From: Gottschalkiaceae bacterium SANA
GTDB lineage: Bacteria; Bacillota; Clostridia; Tissierellales; GPF-1
Direction: 5' to 3'
DNA: 64,000 bases
Assembly (NCBI GenBank): GCA_036323355.1
Contig: AP028876.1
Span: 1,178,001 to 1,242,000, forward strand
Shown here: positions 9,218 through 16,563 of the stretch, one piece after another
Position numbering within the stretch: position 1 is the stretch's first letter
Layout of the letters: the number at the start of each line of letters is the position of its first letter
Notes under the pieces: generated by a model
Databases searched by the model: none
Seen by the model: the letters and a program-made list of their open reading frames with translations, nothing else
Told to the model about the DNA's origin: nothing
Position numbers and translations under genes: made by a program

Positions 9218-9264
9218 TTAGCGAAGGCTAACTCTAACAGAAATCAGAAGTTAGCCTTCGCTAA
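9218..9264. promoter_or_regulatory. Two DtxR-like operator boxes upstream of iron uptake operon
   Basis: TTAGCGAAGGCTAACT at 9218-9233 and its exact reverse complement AGTTAGCCTTCGCTAA at 9249-9264 are separated by 15 bases. Each arm is itself a near-palindrome TTAGC-N4-GCTAA, the core also seen at 769-790. They lie immediately downstream of the minus-strand -10 box, where a bound repressor would block transcription. Similar in style to the DtxR/IdeR box (TTAGGTTAG half sites). Confidence 0.75.
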
Positions 9265-9273
9265 CTACATTGA

Positions 9274-9302
9274 ATACTATACTGAACCATGGAAATTGTC
9301 AA
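9274..9302 (-). promoter_or_regulatory. Promoter of the iron ABC operon
   Basis: On the minus strand TTGACA (9302-9297) and TAGTAT (9279-9274) are 17 bases apart. A TATAGT two bases further upstream is an alternative -10. Confidence 0.7.
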
Positions 9303-9421
9303 ATGTTTCTATACTCGAATTTGAATAACATGAAATTCTTCCTTTCGGACTGTTAATTGGATCAAAAACATAGGCACAAAAATACGCGGAAGGTTTTCCA
9401 AATTTATTCAAAAAGTTAGCG

Positions 9422-9468
9422 TTGACAAACTTATTTGAAGTGGTAGAATGATGTTAGTCTTAGTTAAC
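9422..9468 (+). promoter_or_regulatory. Promoter and DtxR-like operator of the DUF3793-flavodoxin unit
   Basis: TTGACA at 9422-9427 and TAGAAT at 9444-9449 are 16 bases apart. GTTAGTCTTAGTTAAC at 9453-9468, matching GTTAGC-N4-GCTAAC with two changes, covers the start point, and a half site GTTAGC lies just before the -35 (9415-9420). This fits iron repression of the two genes downstream. Confidence 0.65.
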
Positions 9469-9502
9469 AATCTGCGATTGAAGTATGAAGGGGGGGTGAG
9501 AA

Positions 9503-10048
9503 ATGAATAGTTTCCTTAAGAATTGGATTACAGGGAATGCACAATGCGATTATCGCTGGTGCAGTTTTTGCTCGAGTATTGGGATTGTTTATACTGGGGT
9601 AAAGCCAGCCGAGATCATCAATGTATCCGTGGAACAATTGAGAAGATGTGTTATGCTTCGAGATTGCATCGAATTCAAAGTGATCACAAGGAGGAAGGAT
9701 CAACTCTCTATATTTATTTTTAACCGTGAATCGATGAGAAGGTCTTTAAGCAATAGATATGCATTGGATCACTTGCAAAAACTTGGTTATCCCTTGGAAT
9801 TTGATGTAGACGAGTATATTTCAATGTTAGTCGGAAAGTTGAAAGGGGATAATCTATTTCCTCATGAAATTGGTTTTTTCTTGGGCTACCCAGTCAAAGA
9901 TGTTTTGGGTTTTATGAATATGCTGAACTTACCGCATACCAAAACAATGGGGTGGAGAATGTATGGAGATACAAAGGAATCAGAGGTTTTGTACCATAAG
10001 GTAAAAAATGCAAAAAATGAAATTGTTGAGTATGCGTTAAGCGTGTAG
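9503..10048 (+). CDS. DUF3793-like protein
   Basis: A 181-residue cytoplasmic protein of unknown function. The segments GVKPAEI (near 32), HLQKLGYPLEFDVDEYISML, FPHEIGFFLGYPVKDVLGFM and GWRMYGD match my memory of the DUF3793 family, often found beside flavodoxin, FeoA/B or other iron genes in anaerobes. A strong ribosome site precedes ATG 9503. Odd point: residues 7-30 are rich in Trp and Cys and unlike the family, while another frame over the same bases (from 9537) reads a smoother hydrophobic segment that ends at a TAA after a run of four G at about 9597-9600, so a small frameshift or sequencing error is possible. Followed by flavodoxin, probably in one transcript. Confidence 0.7.
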   Translation: MNSFLKNWITGNAQCDYRWCSFCSSIGIVYTGVKPAEIINVSVEQLRRCVMLRDCIEFKVITRRKDQLSIFIFNRESMRRSLSNRYALDHLQKLGYPLEFDVDEYISMLVGKLKGDNLFPHEIGFFLGYPVKDVLGFMNMLNLPHTKTMGWRMYGDTKESEVLYHKVKNAKNEIVEYALSV

Positions 10049-10094
10049 GTGTATATGTAAATAGCAACTGCATGATAAATAAAAGGAGGGCATC

Positions 10095-10523
10095 ATGAAG
10101 AAAGTAACGATTATCTATGGAAGCACAACAGGAAATACGGAATCAGTAGCAAATTTAATTCAAAGCAGTCTAACGGATTATGAGACAACGATTAGCGATG
10201 TGGTTAACGCATCTAATGAAATGGTGAAAGAAGCAGACTTGGTCATATACGGATCTTCTACATGGGGATATGGAGAATTGCAGGATGATTTTTTCGAATA
10301 TCATGACAAGAAAATGACATCAGAATTATTGTCTGGAAAAGAGGTTGCGGTCTTTGGCTGCGGCGATCAGGATAGTTTTGGTGATGTTTTCTGTCATGCA
10401 ACGGACTTGATTCGAGAAAAAGTGGAGAGATGCGGTGGCGTGCTGGTTTGCGAAAATCTGAAGATCAGCGGAGATCCGTCGGACAGTTTGGATGCAATTA
10501 CGCGGTTTGCTCAACAGTTTTAA
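10095..10523 (+). CDS. Flavodoxin
   Basis: A 142-residue FMN electron carrier. The phosphate-binding loop YGSTTGNTES is at residues 8-17, followed by the W-containing loop YGSSTWGYGELQDDF and the second FMN loop GCGDQDSFGDVFCHA, the normal short-chain flavodoxin pattern. Ribosome site AAAGGAGGG is 8-9 bases before ATG. It lies 46 bases after the DUF3793-like gene behind a DtxR-like operator. Flavodoxin replacing ferredoxin under iron shortage is well known and fits. Confidence 0.93.
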   Translation: MKKVTIIYGSTTGNTESVANLIQSSLTDYETTISDVVNASNEMVKEADLVIYGSSTWGYGELQDDFFEYHDKKMTSELLSGKEVAVFGCGDQDSFGDVFCHATDLIREKVERCGGVLVCENLKISGDPSDSLDAITRFAQQF

Positions 10524-10681
10524 TTTATAATCCTATTTTGAATCGAATCAATCGATGTCCGATTAGCGGGCAAGCATTCTTCAAACATACTAAGTTGCTC
10601 AATGAACACAGTCAAACTCATAAAATTATATATATATACACACAACAATTACCAAAAGAATAGCCAAAGATTGATTTGCGA

Positions 10682-10722
10682 GCATCAGGCCGAAACAACG
10701 ATACAAGGCCTGATGCTTTTTT
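10682..10722. terminator. Terminator between flavodoxin and QueG-like gene
   Basis: GCATCAGGCC at 10682-10691 and GGCCTGATGC at 10707-10716 form a perfect 10-bp stem followed by seven T. It serves the plus-strand flavodoxin unit and may also act on the converging minus-strand gene. Confidence 0.85.
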
Positions 10723-10725
10723 TAG

Positions 10726-11406
10726 TTATTCGTATTTTAACCCAATAAATTCTTCTTGGTATTCCCATCGATGCTTATTGTAAGGGCAGAAGTCTTGGCA
10801 GTGATCACAGCCGATAGTAAAGTTTTCGACAATGAGATCGGTTTTAAATGCGATACATTTTTTGCTATCTTTCGAGTTTTTTGTCAGGGCTTTTTCTGGG
10901 CATCTTTTCACACATATGCCACAGTGTCCTGGACATTCTGTCGGCGGCTCATCAAAGTCACAGGTTACATCCACATCCACTAGCCATGCGTGCAAGTGAC
11001 AATAAGAACCTTCTTCTGTATAGAAATATCCATTATTTCTTGTTATACCAATGCCCATTTCCGCAGCGAGATTATTTTTTATTGATGTTGCCAAGGTCGT
11101 CATATCCAAATGCTTTATCGTTCTTGTAGATAAAAATTCTTCGAATTCTGAAGCTGTATCATGTTCAAGTGACCCCTTCAAATAGCGTCCTTTAAACAAG
11201 TCTCTTTTGCTGACCTTGCCTTCTAATTGAGACGGTATTTTATAAAAGTTATAGTGAAAGGTGGCAATGATCATAGATTTAGCCCATGGGTGATCTTGTT
11301 TGATTTTTTCTATCGATTCATTTTCGATATCATCAAATTTTAAGGCACCAAACCGGCTATATCCAACAGCTAGTCCTTCGTCATACATTAATTCTGAAAT
11401 ATCCAT
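10726..11406 (-). CDS. Short QueG-like protein with two [4Fe-4S] clusters
   Basis: A 226-residue protein of the COG1600 (epoxyqueuosine reductase-like) type. C-terminal cluster motifs: CPGHCGICVKRCP (near 150-162), a further Cys in KKCIAF, and GCDHCQDFCPYN, which together can bind two [4Fe-4S] clusters. The N-terminal part (SMIIATFHYN, then LATSIKNNLAAEMGIGITRNNGY) resembles the QueG cobalamin-binding half but is clearly shorter than the 310-380 residues of true QueG. It may be a redox protein related to QueG rather than the tRNA-modifying enzyme. Stand-alone gene with its own start region, convergent with flavodoxin. Confidence 0.72.
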   Translation of the reverse strand: MDISELMYDEGLAVGYSRFGALKFDDIENESIEKIKQDHPWAKSMIIATFHYNFYKIPSQLEGKVSKRDLFKGRYLKGSLEHDTASEFEEFLSTRTIKHLDMTTLATSIKNNLAAEMGIGITRNNGYFYTEEGSYCHLHAWLVDVDVTCDFDEPPTECPGHCGICVKRCPEKALTKNSKDSKKCIAFKTDLIVENFTIGCDHCQDFCPYNKHRWEYQEEFIGLKYE

Positions 11407-11619
11407 TTGACCTCTTTTCTCTTTCCGTTAGTTTAACTCCATTTAGTTTACCATAAATTAGAGTCAATGGATAAAAGGGATACTAATCTAGAATGATGAA
11501 TTTTAATAGGTGTTATCATGCAGAGTTTACTGGTTTTAGTATAGGAAGGCCTGATATAATAAGAACAGTTCATGCAGAAAGGCAATGCATAAAATTTTAA
11601 GTTTTGGAAGGAGTAATCA

Positions 11620-12828
11620 ATGAAAGAAACGAAGAGTCAATTAAATATAGAAGTGATAAAGAGTGAAGTTGAAAAGATGAAAGATGAAATCGTCAGTTGG
11701 AGACGCCATTTTCATCAGCATGGGGAACTTTCCTTTCAGGAATTTGCAACATCTGATTTCATTGAAGAACAACTTGAAAGTTTTGGCGGAATCGAGATAT
11801 CCCGACCGACAAAAACAGGCGTCATCGCTAAGGTTATTGGAGCAAAGCCAGGTAGGACTCTTGCTTTGCGAGCGGACATCGACGCATTGCCAATGACAGA
11901 ATTAAATGATCTGCCTTATGCATCTGAGATTGAAGGTGTGATGCATTCATGCGGGCATGACGGACATACGGCGATTCTTTTAGGGATTGCAAAGCTATTT
12001 GCTGAACTGAAGGATCAAATGAGCGGTACCGTCGTTTGCATCTTTCAGCATGCTGAAGAACTTCCACCGGGCGGGGCTGTTGAAATGGTCAAAGCAGGTG
12101 TCATGGAAGGGATTGATGAAATCTACGGCTTGCATTTGTCTTCTTCATTCCCGACGGGAACCTTTGGCATTCGTTCTGGCTTTTTAACAGCGGCAACGGA
12201 TCGGTTTGATATCGAAGTCATAGGCAAGGGTGGACATTCAGCAATGCCAGAGACTTGCGTGGATCCCATTGTAATTGGCGCACAGATCATCAGCAACCTT
12301 CAAACGATTGTTTCAAGAAGAATAAAAGGCATTGAACCAGCTGTCTTGTCAGTCTGCCAAGTAGAAGCTGGGCATGCATATAATATTATTCCCAATACAA
12401 TGAGCATCACCGGTTCTGTAAGAACTTTTTCGCAAGAGACAAGAAATAATATGGCAAACATGATCAAAGAGATTTCCCAAGGGAATGCATCCTCATACGG
12501 AGCTGATTGTAAAGTGTCTTATGAACTCGGATACAGTTCTGTAGTCAATGATGAAGAATTGACTGAGAATGTAGAAGGGGTTGTAGAAGCTTGGTTTGGA
12601 AAAGAAAGTGTCTTGAAGATTGACCCGGTTATGCCGGGAGAAGATTTCTCTGCTTTTACAGAAGCGACGAATTGCCCAGGATGTTTTGTTGAGATTGGTA
12701 CAGCTAATGAAGTGCTGGGAACAACAATGCCCCATCATAACCCTAATTATCTAATGGATGAAGATGGATTATACTATGGAACGTCACTATTCGCAGGTAT
12801 TGTTTTTGATCGCTTGTTTGCAAACTAG
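11620..12828 (+). CDS. M20D family amidohydrolase (amino-acid deacylase type)
   Basis: A 402-residue metallohydrolase like hippurate hydrolase/N-acyl-amino-acid amidohydrolases. Metal and catalytic motifs visible in order: RRHFHQHGELSFQE (near 27), ALRADIDALPM, MHSCGHDGHTA (near 107), HAEELPPGGA (near 145), GKGGHSAMPE (dimerisation domain), MPGEDFSAF and MPHHNP near the end. The family cleaves an acyl group from amino acids or acts as an auxin-conjugate-like amidase; the substrate cannot be read here. A TATAAT-like -10 lies at 11555. It is followed after 54 bases by an OsmC gene. Confidence 0.88.
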   Translation: MKETKSQLNIEVIKSEVEKMKDEIVSWRRHFHQHGELSFQEFATSDFIEEQLESFGGIEISRPTKTGVIAKVIGAKPGRTLALRADIDALPMTELNDLPYASEIEGVMHSCGHDGHTAILLGIAKLFAELKDQMSGTVVCIFQHAEELPPGGAVEMVKAGVMEGIDEIYGLHLSSSFPTGTFGIRSGFLTAATDRFDIEVIGKGGHSAMPETCVDPIVIGAQIISNLQTIVSRRIKGIEPAVLSVCQVEAGHAYNIIPNTMSITGSVRTFSQETRNNMANMIKEISQGNASSYGADCKVSYELGYSSVVNDEELTENVEGVVEAWFGKESVLKIDPVMPGEDFSAFTEATNCPGCFVEIGTANEVLGTTMPHHNPNYLMDEDGLYYGTSLFAGIVFDRLFAN

Positions 12829-12882
12829 GAAACAGACTTTGTAGACGGAGCGTCTCGATTTATGCTTCGGGAAAGGAGAAAT

Positions 12883-13305
12883 ATGGCAAAAATTACGGTC
12901 AGTGCGACCGCAACGAATACAACAAAAACAAAAATTACAGCAGGCAAACACAGCATTCTTATCGACGAACCCCCTCTTTTCGGTGGGGAAGATGAAGCAC
13001 CAAGTCCTGTTGAAATGTATTTAGCATCGATTGCTGGGTGCATTAATGCGGCCGGTCAATGGATTGCAAAAGAAATGAATATGGATTTGCAGAAGGTTGA
13101 TATTCTCATTGAAGGTCAAGTAGATGGTTCCAAGTTCCTGATGAATGATTCTACATTCAGAGCGGGATTTTCTGAAATCGTAACAAGGGTTCGTATTGTT
13201 TCAAACAGTGAGCCGTCTATTCAAGAAGAGTGGTTGAGACAGGTAAGGGAGAGATGCCCTGTCATCGACAACACCGAAAATGGCACCCTATTTATTATGG
13301 AATAG
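12883..13305 (+). CDS. OsmC/Ohr family protein
   Basis: A 140-residue protein. The OsmC fold signature is present: GGEDEAPSPVEMYLASIAGC with the first redox Cys, and a second Cys in RERCPVIDN near residue 127. Members reduce organic hydroperoxides or are involved in osmotic/redox stress; this one is of the general OsmC type rather than clearly Ohr. I used ATG 12883 (eight bases after GGAG) rather than ATG 12862, which has no ribosome site. Likely co-transcribed with the amidohydrolase. Confidence 0.85.
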   Translation: MAKITVSATATNTTKTKITAGKHSILIDEPPLFGGEDEAPSPVEMYLASIAGCINAAGQWIAKEMNMDLQKVDILIEGQVDGSKFLMNDSTFRAGFSEIVTRVRIVSNSEPSIQEEWLRQVRERCPVIDNTENGTLFIME

Positions 13306-13384
13306 CTTTTGGTAAATCTAATATCGAAAACAAGCTTTTTTGGTCTATGGTCAAGAATAAAACCATGAGGCTAGGAATTACGTG

Positions 13385-13440
13385 TGATAAAAGAATCCCG
13401 CAAACCTTATCAATAACAGGTTTGCGGGATTCTTTTATCA
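13385..13440. terminator. Very long perfect hairpin, probable bidirectional terminator
   Basis: Two 23-base arms (13385-13407 and 13418-13440) are exact reverse complements around a 10-base loop. A-rich outer 5' and T-rich outer 3' ends lie inside the stem (core AATCCCGCAAACCT). It follows the OsmC gene. The stem is about twice the length of the other terminators in this window. Confidence 0.7.
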
Positions 13441-13720
13441 TTGTAGAGTTTTGTTAAAGTGTGATAGTGTTGAACTCTAATTATTTAGTTTTGTTTGTTG
13501 TTTATTCTCGTAGGGGTAAAGGGAAAATTTGTGTAAATTTAATTAATAGTTGCCTTGGAAGATGACTTGCCATATAGTTAAAGCATCCATCAATTTCCTT
13601 TTTATGGGATATTAGATTGAGTGCAAAAATCGATTTGCCCCTCTTTGAAGAACGGGGAATCAGTAGAATGGGGATATAGCAGAAAATTGGGGATCTTAGG
13701 CTGGCATGAGGGAGAATAAA
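13441..13720. other. 280-base region without a gene
   Basis: A/T-rich leader of the secreted repeat protein. A small possible hairpin CCCCTCTTTGAAGAACGGGG lies at about 13637-13656. I saw no recognised riboswitch and no clear promoter. Confidence 0.4.
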
Positions 13721-15505
13721 ATGAAGAAATTGGTAATGATTGTAGTAACTGCTTTTGTACTATTTAATGCAAATCCAGTCTTGGCAACAACGCAAGCTAT
13801 TCCGGAAATTGAATGGAAAAAAAGTTTGGGCGGTGCTTCTTCTGAATATGCTCAAAATACTCAGCCGACAAAAGATGGCGGATATATTGTTGTTGGCTCT
13901 ACATATTCAACTGATGGAGATGTATCGGGCAATCATGGAAATGAGGATGCTTGGGTTGTGAAGCTGGATGGCAAGGGTGAAATGGAATGGCAAAAATGCC
14001 TCGGTGGTTCATTGTATGATAAGGCGTACAGTATTCGAGAGACAAATGATAGTGGATATATTATTGCTGGTTATACAAATTCAAATGATGGCGATGTATC
14101 GGGCAACCATGGCAATATGGATGCTTGGCTTGTCAAGCTGGATGCGTACGGCGAAATTATTTGGCAGAAATGCTTAGGTGGTTCTCAGAATGAAGATGTG
14201 TTCGATATTCGGCAGACAGATGATGGTGGATATATACTTGTTGGTTCTACATATTCAGTTGATGGAAATGTGGTGGGTTGTCATGGAGATGGATCGGGCG
14301 ATTATGGCGAATTGGATGCTTGGGTAGTAAAACTGAAAGAAAACGGTGATATTGATTGGCAGAGATGCCTAGGTGGTAGTGCTTATGATGTTGCCCAAAG
14401 TATTCAGTTGACGAAGGATGGCGGCTATATAATTGCTGGCAAAACGTATTCGCAAGATGGCGATGTATCGGAGCCAATTGGCGAATTTGATGCGTGGATT
14501 ATAAAACTGAAGGAAACCGGTGAAATTGAATGGGAGAAATGCCTAGGTGGCACTTCTCATGATCATGCATACAATATTCAGCTAACCGATGATGGTGGAT
14601 ATGTGTTTGTTGGCTCAACATGGTCAAGTGATGGAGATGTATCGGGCTATCGTCGCGCCTATGATGTCTGGGTTGTAAAACTGAAGGAAAATGGTGACAT
14701 TGATTGGCAGAAATGCCTAGGTGGTGCGAATCATGATCAAGCCTATACGATTCAGCTGACAAATGACGGCGGATATATAGTTGCTGGCCAAACGCAATCA
14801 CAAGATGGCGATGTATCAGGCCATCATGGATATAACGATATTTGGGTTGTAAAACTGGATGAGAAGGGTGAAATCAATTGGCAGAAAAGCCTGGGTGGTA
14901 CCGAAAATGATCAAGCCTCCAGTATTCAGCTGACCGATGATGGTGGATATGTGCTTGCTGGTCATGTTTATTCACAAGATGGCGACGTATTGAGCAATCA
15001 TGGCAGCTGGGATGTTTGGATCGTAAAGTTTGAGGGGAATGGAGATAAAGCGCCTGCGTCGAATGGAGATGCATCGATGAATCGACCCAGAGCGATCATT
15101 TGCGAGCGGACCTTCACCGGTCAAACGCTTGCAACTTTTCGAGATGATGCATTTGGTTTACTGAAGGTTATCGATCCGGAAACGGGCGTCATTGATTTTC
15201 GCGCCCCCTTACGGTCGGAAGAAAAGGATGTGCGGGTAAGGATTTCTTATGCGGATATACAAATGAAAGTCGATGTTGGAGCGAAAAATCTTTTGATCGA
15301 GTATCGAGGGCGAGCAATTCAAATCCCCATGATTACTTTTGAGTGTGAGGAGCTTCTTTCCGAGATGCCAACCCACGAAGAAGCCATGATTGAAATTCAC
15401 TTGATTGAGAAAGAGGATGGTTCTCTTGAAAAAGTGATCCAACTAATTGTTGTCGAACAAGTGGATGAGAAGACGAAACTAGTACATCGAATGAATGTTC
15501 AATAA
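13721..15505 (+). CDS. Secreted protein with seven propeller-like repeats
   Basis: A 594-residue exported protein. Signal peptide at 1-23 (MKKLVMIVVTAFVLF, cleavage near VLATTQA). Seven repeats of about 50-60 residues follow, each with W(Q/E)K(C/S)LGG, DGGYI(I/V)AG and DGDVSG plus D(A/V)W(V/I)VKL. Seven such blades suggest a beta-propeller. The last ~130 residues (from about NRPRAIICERTFTG) form a separate beta-rich domain I do not recognise. Similar DGGY repeat proteins occur in secreted proteins of anaerobes and Bacteroidota. Start ATG 13721 is preceded by GGGAG; ATG 13706 is not. Alone in its unit, with a terminator after it. Function unknown; surface adhesion or ligand binding is a guess. 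Confidence 0.8.
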   Translation: MKKLVMIVVTAFVLFNANPVLATTQAIPEIEWKKSLGGASSEYAQNTQPTKDGGYIVVGSTYSTDGDVSGNHGNEDAWVVKLDGKGEMEWQKCLGGSLYDKAYSIRETNDSGYIIAGYTNSNDGDVSGNHGNMDAWLVKLDAYGEIIWQKCLGGSQNEDVFDIRQTDDGGYILVGSTYSVDGNVVGCHGDGSGDYGELDAWVVKLKENGDIDWQRCLGGSAYDVAQSIQLTKDGGYIIAGKTYSQDGDVSEPIGEFDAWIIKLKETGEIEWEKCLGGTSHDHAYNIQLTDDGGYVFVGSTWSSDGDVSGYRRAYDVWVVKLKENGDIDWQKCLGGANHDQAYTIQLTNDGGYIVAGQTQSQDGDVSGHHGYNDIWVVKLDEKGEINWQKSLGGTENDQASSIQLTDDGGYVLAGHVYSQDGDVLSNHGSWDVWIVKFEGNGDKAPASNGDASMNRPRAIICERTFTGQTLATFRDDAFGLLKVIDPETGVIDFRAPLRSEEKDVRVRISYADIQMKVDVGAKNLLIEYRGRAIQIPMITFECEELLSEMPTHEEAMIEIHLIEKEDGSLEKVIQLIVVEQVDEKTKLVHRMNVQ

Positions 15506-15510
15506 AATAA

Positions 15511-15556
15511 AAAATCCTGCGATCCTGATGAAAATTGGGCCTGCGGGATTTTTTTG
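15511..15556 (+). terminator. Terminator after the secreted repeat protein
   Basis: AAAATCCTGC at 15511 pairs imperfectly with CTGCGGGATTTT at 15541, followed by a T run. Confidence 0.75.
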
Positions 15557-15607
15557 CAAAGTGTATGATTTAAGTAATGGATCCATAAAGCGGTATTCAA
15601 AAACGCT

Positions 15608-16050
15608 TTAGATGGTGTTGCCGTAGCGAGCCAAAAACACAGCGATTACTTCATCCAACATTGGGTTTACAGCTTCTTTATTATGGCCGTCGGTAAATAG
15701 CACAGGCCATGTGATCGCATCTATGACTAAAGCATAAAATATTCTTGCAGACATAAATAAATTATCCGATTTGATTTTCCCATCATTTTCGGCTTCTTTT
15801 AGCCATTCGAGTAGCATGTCAAACGTGAATGGATACTTGGCAACTGTTTTTCTTTGATAGTCACGATCCTTTAAAAATGTATCGTCAAGAATCGTGATAG
15901 CTATAATCGCCTTGGCGAGTCAATGAGAAAGATTTTTGATTCTGCAAATGCAAGCAATGGTTCCTCCAAAGTTTTGACTCGATCATATTTTATGGTTTTT
16001 AAATTTTGTCTCTGTGCTAAAAGATTATCTACAATGGCAATCATCGCAAT
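15608..16050 (-). pseudogene. Frameshifted, N-terminally truncated TetR-family remnant
   Basis: On the minus strand one frame encodes a TetR-type C-terminal domain ending FLARYGNTI (stop at 15608), open back to a TGA near 15919 (LDDTFLKDRDYQRKTVAKYP, then FTFDMLLEWLKEAENDGKI). Just upstream another frame carries the continuation (MIAIVDNLLAQRQNLKTIKY, then DRVKTLEEPLLAFAESKIFL) back to about 16044. Joining the two across one frameshift near 15915 gives a continuous helical ligand-binding domain. No helix-turn-helix domain is visible further upstream, so the gene is dead or very decayed. Confidence 0.65.
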
Positions 16051-16563
16051 AAGCTTGCATATATTTCAGGCGATCCTAGTGGCAGTAGGTCAGATTTTTG
16101 TTTTTGGGTTAGTAGAAGCGAGTAGACTATATACAATAGGTTTAAATAAAAAGTTTATGGTAATAGGAAAATGGTTATGCTCTTGCAGAGAATTTTTTTG
16201 GGGAATCGAGATGATCCCATTTTAACTTGTTGCAGGCATTTATACTGATAGAATAGTGAGATGGAAGTAATTGTAAAACGAAAGAAGGCTTCAACAAATA
16301 GAAATAGAATCGAAATGAGAAGCAGTGACATTGCCTTCTTTTTATTTGTAAACGTGCTATGGAATAGACCTGCAGTCGCTTTAGATTTGAATGCTATTGA
16401 GTTCATTTGTGCTATTAGATTCTGCTGAGTAGTAGAGAGTTGAGTCATATATATATATAGTTAGAAAAATATGGGAATATTGAATGTTTCAACAAATGAT
16501 GGTAAAATATTAATATGTTTAGGAGTTTGTAGTTCAAATATGCTGACAGGAGCGTAGCGCTGT
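16051..16563. other. 513-base region upstream of the HD-GYP gene
   Basis: Contains decayed sequence upstream of the TetR remnant, short open frames on both strands without ribosome sites (for example 16261-16428 plus), and a probable promoter for the HD-GYP gene: TTGAAT at 16480-16485 and TAAAAT at 16503-16508 with 17 bases between. No RNA motif recognised. Confidence 0.5.

Noticed and set aside
13967-15074. Several open frames on both strands inside the secreted repeat protein gene
   Set aside because: They repeat with the same period as the gene's own repeats and are shadows of its codon pattern.
16155-16448. 97-codon minus-strand frame with one membrane-like segment, and a 55-codon plus-strand frame at 16261-16428
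   Set aside because: Neither has a ribosome binding site or family resemblance, they overlap each other, and the region adjoins a decayed pseudogene.
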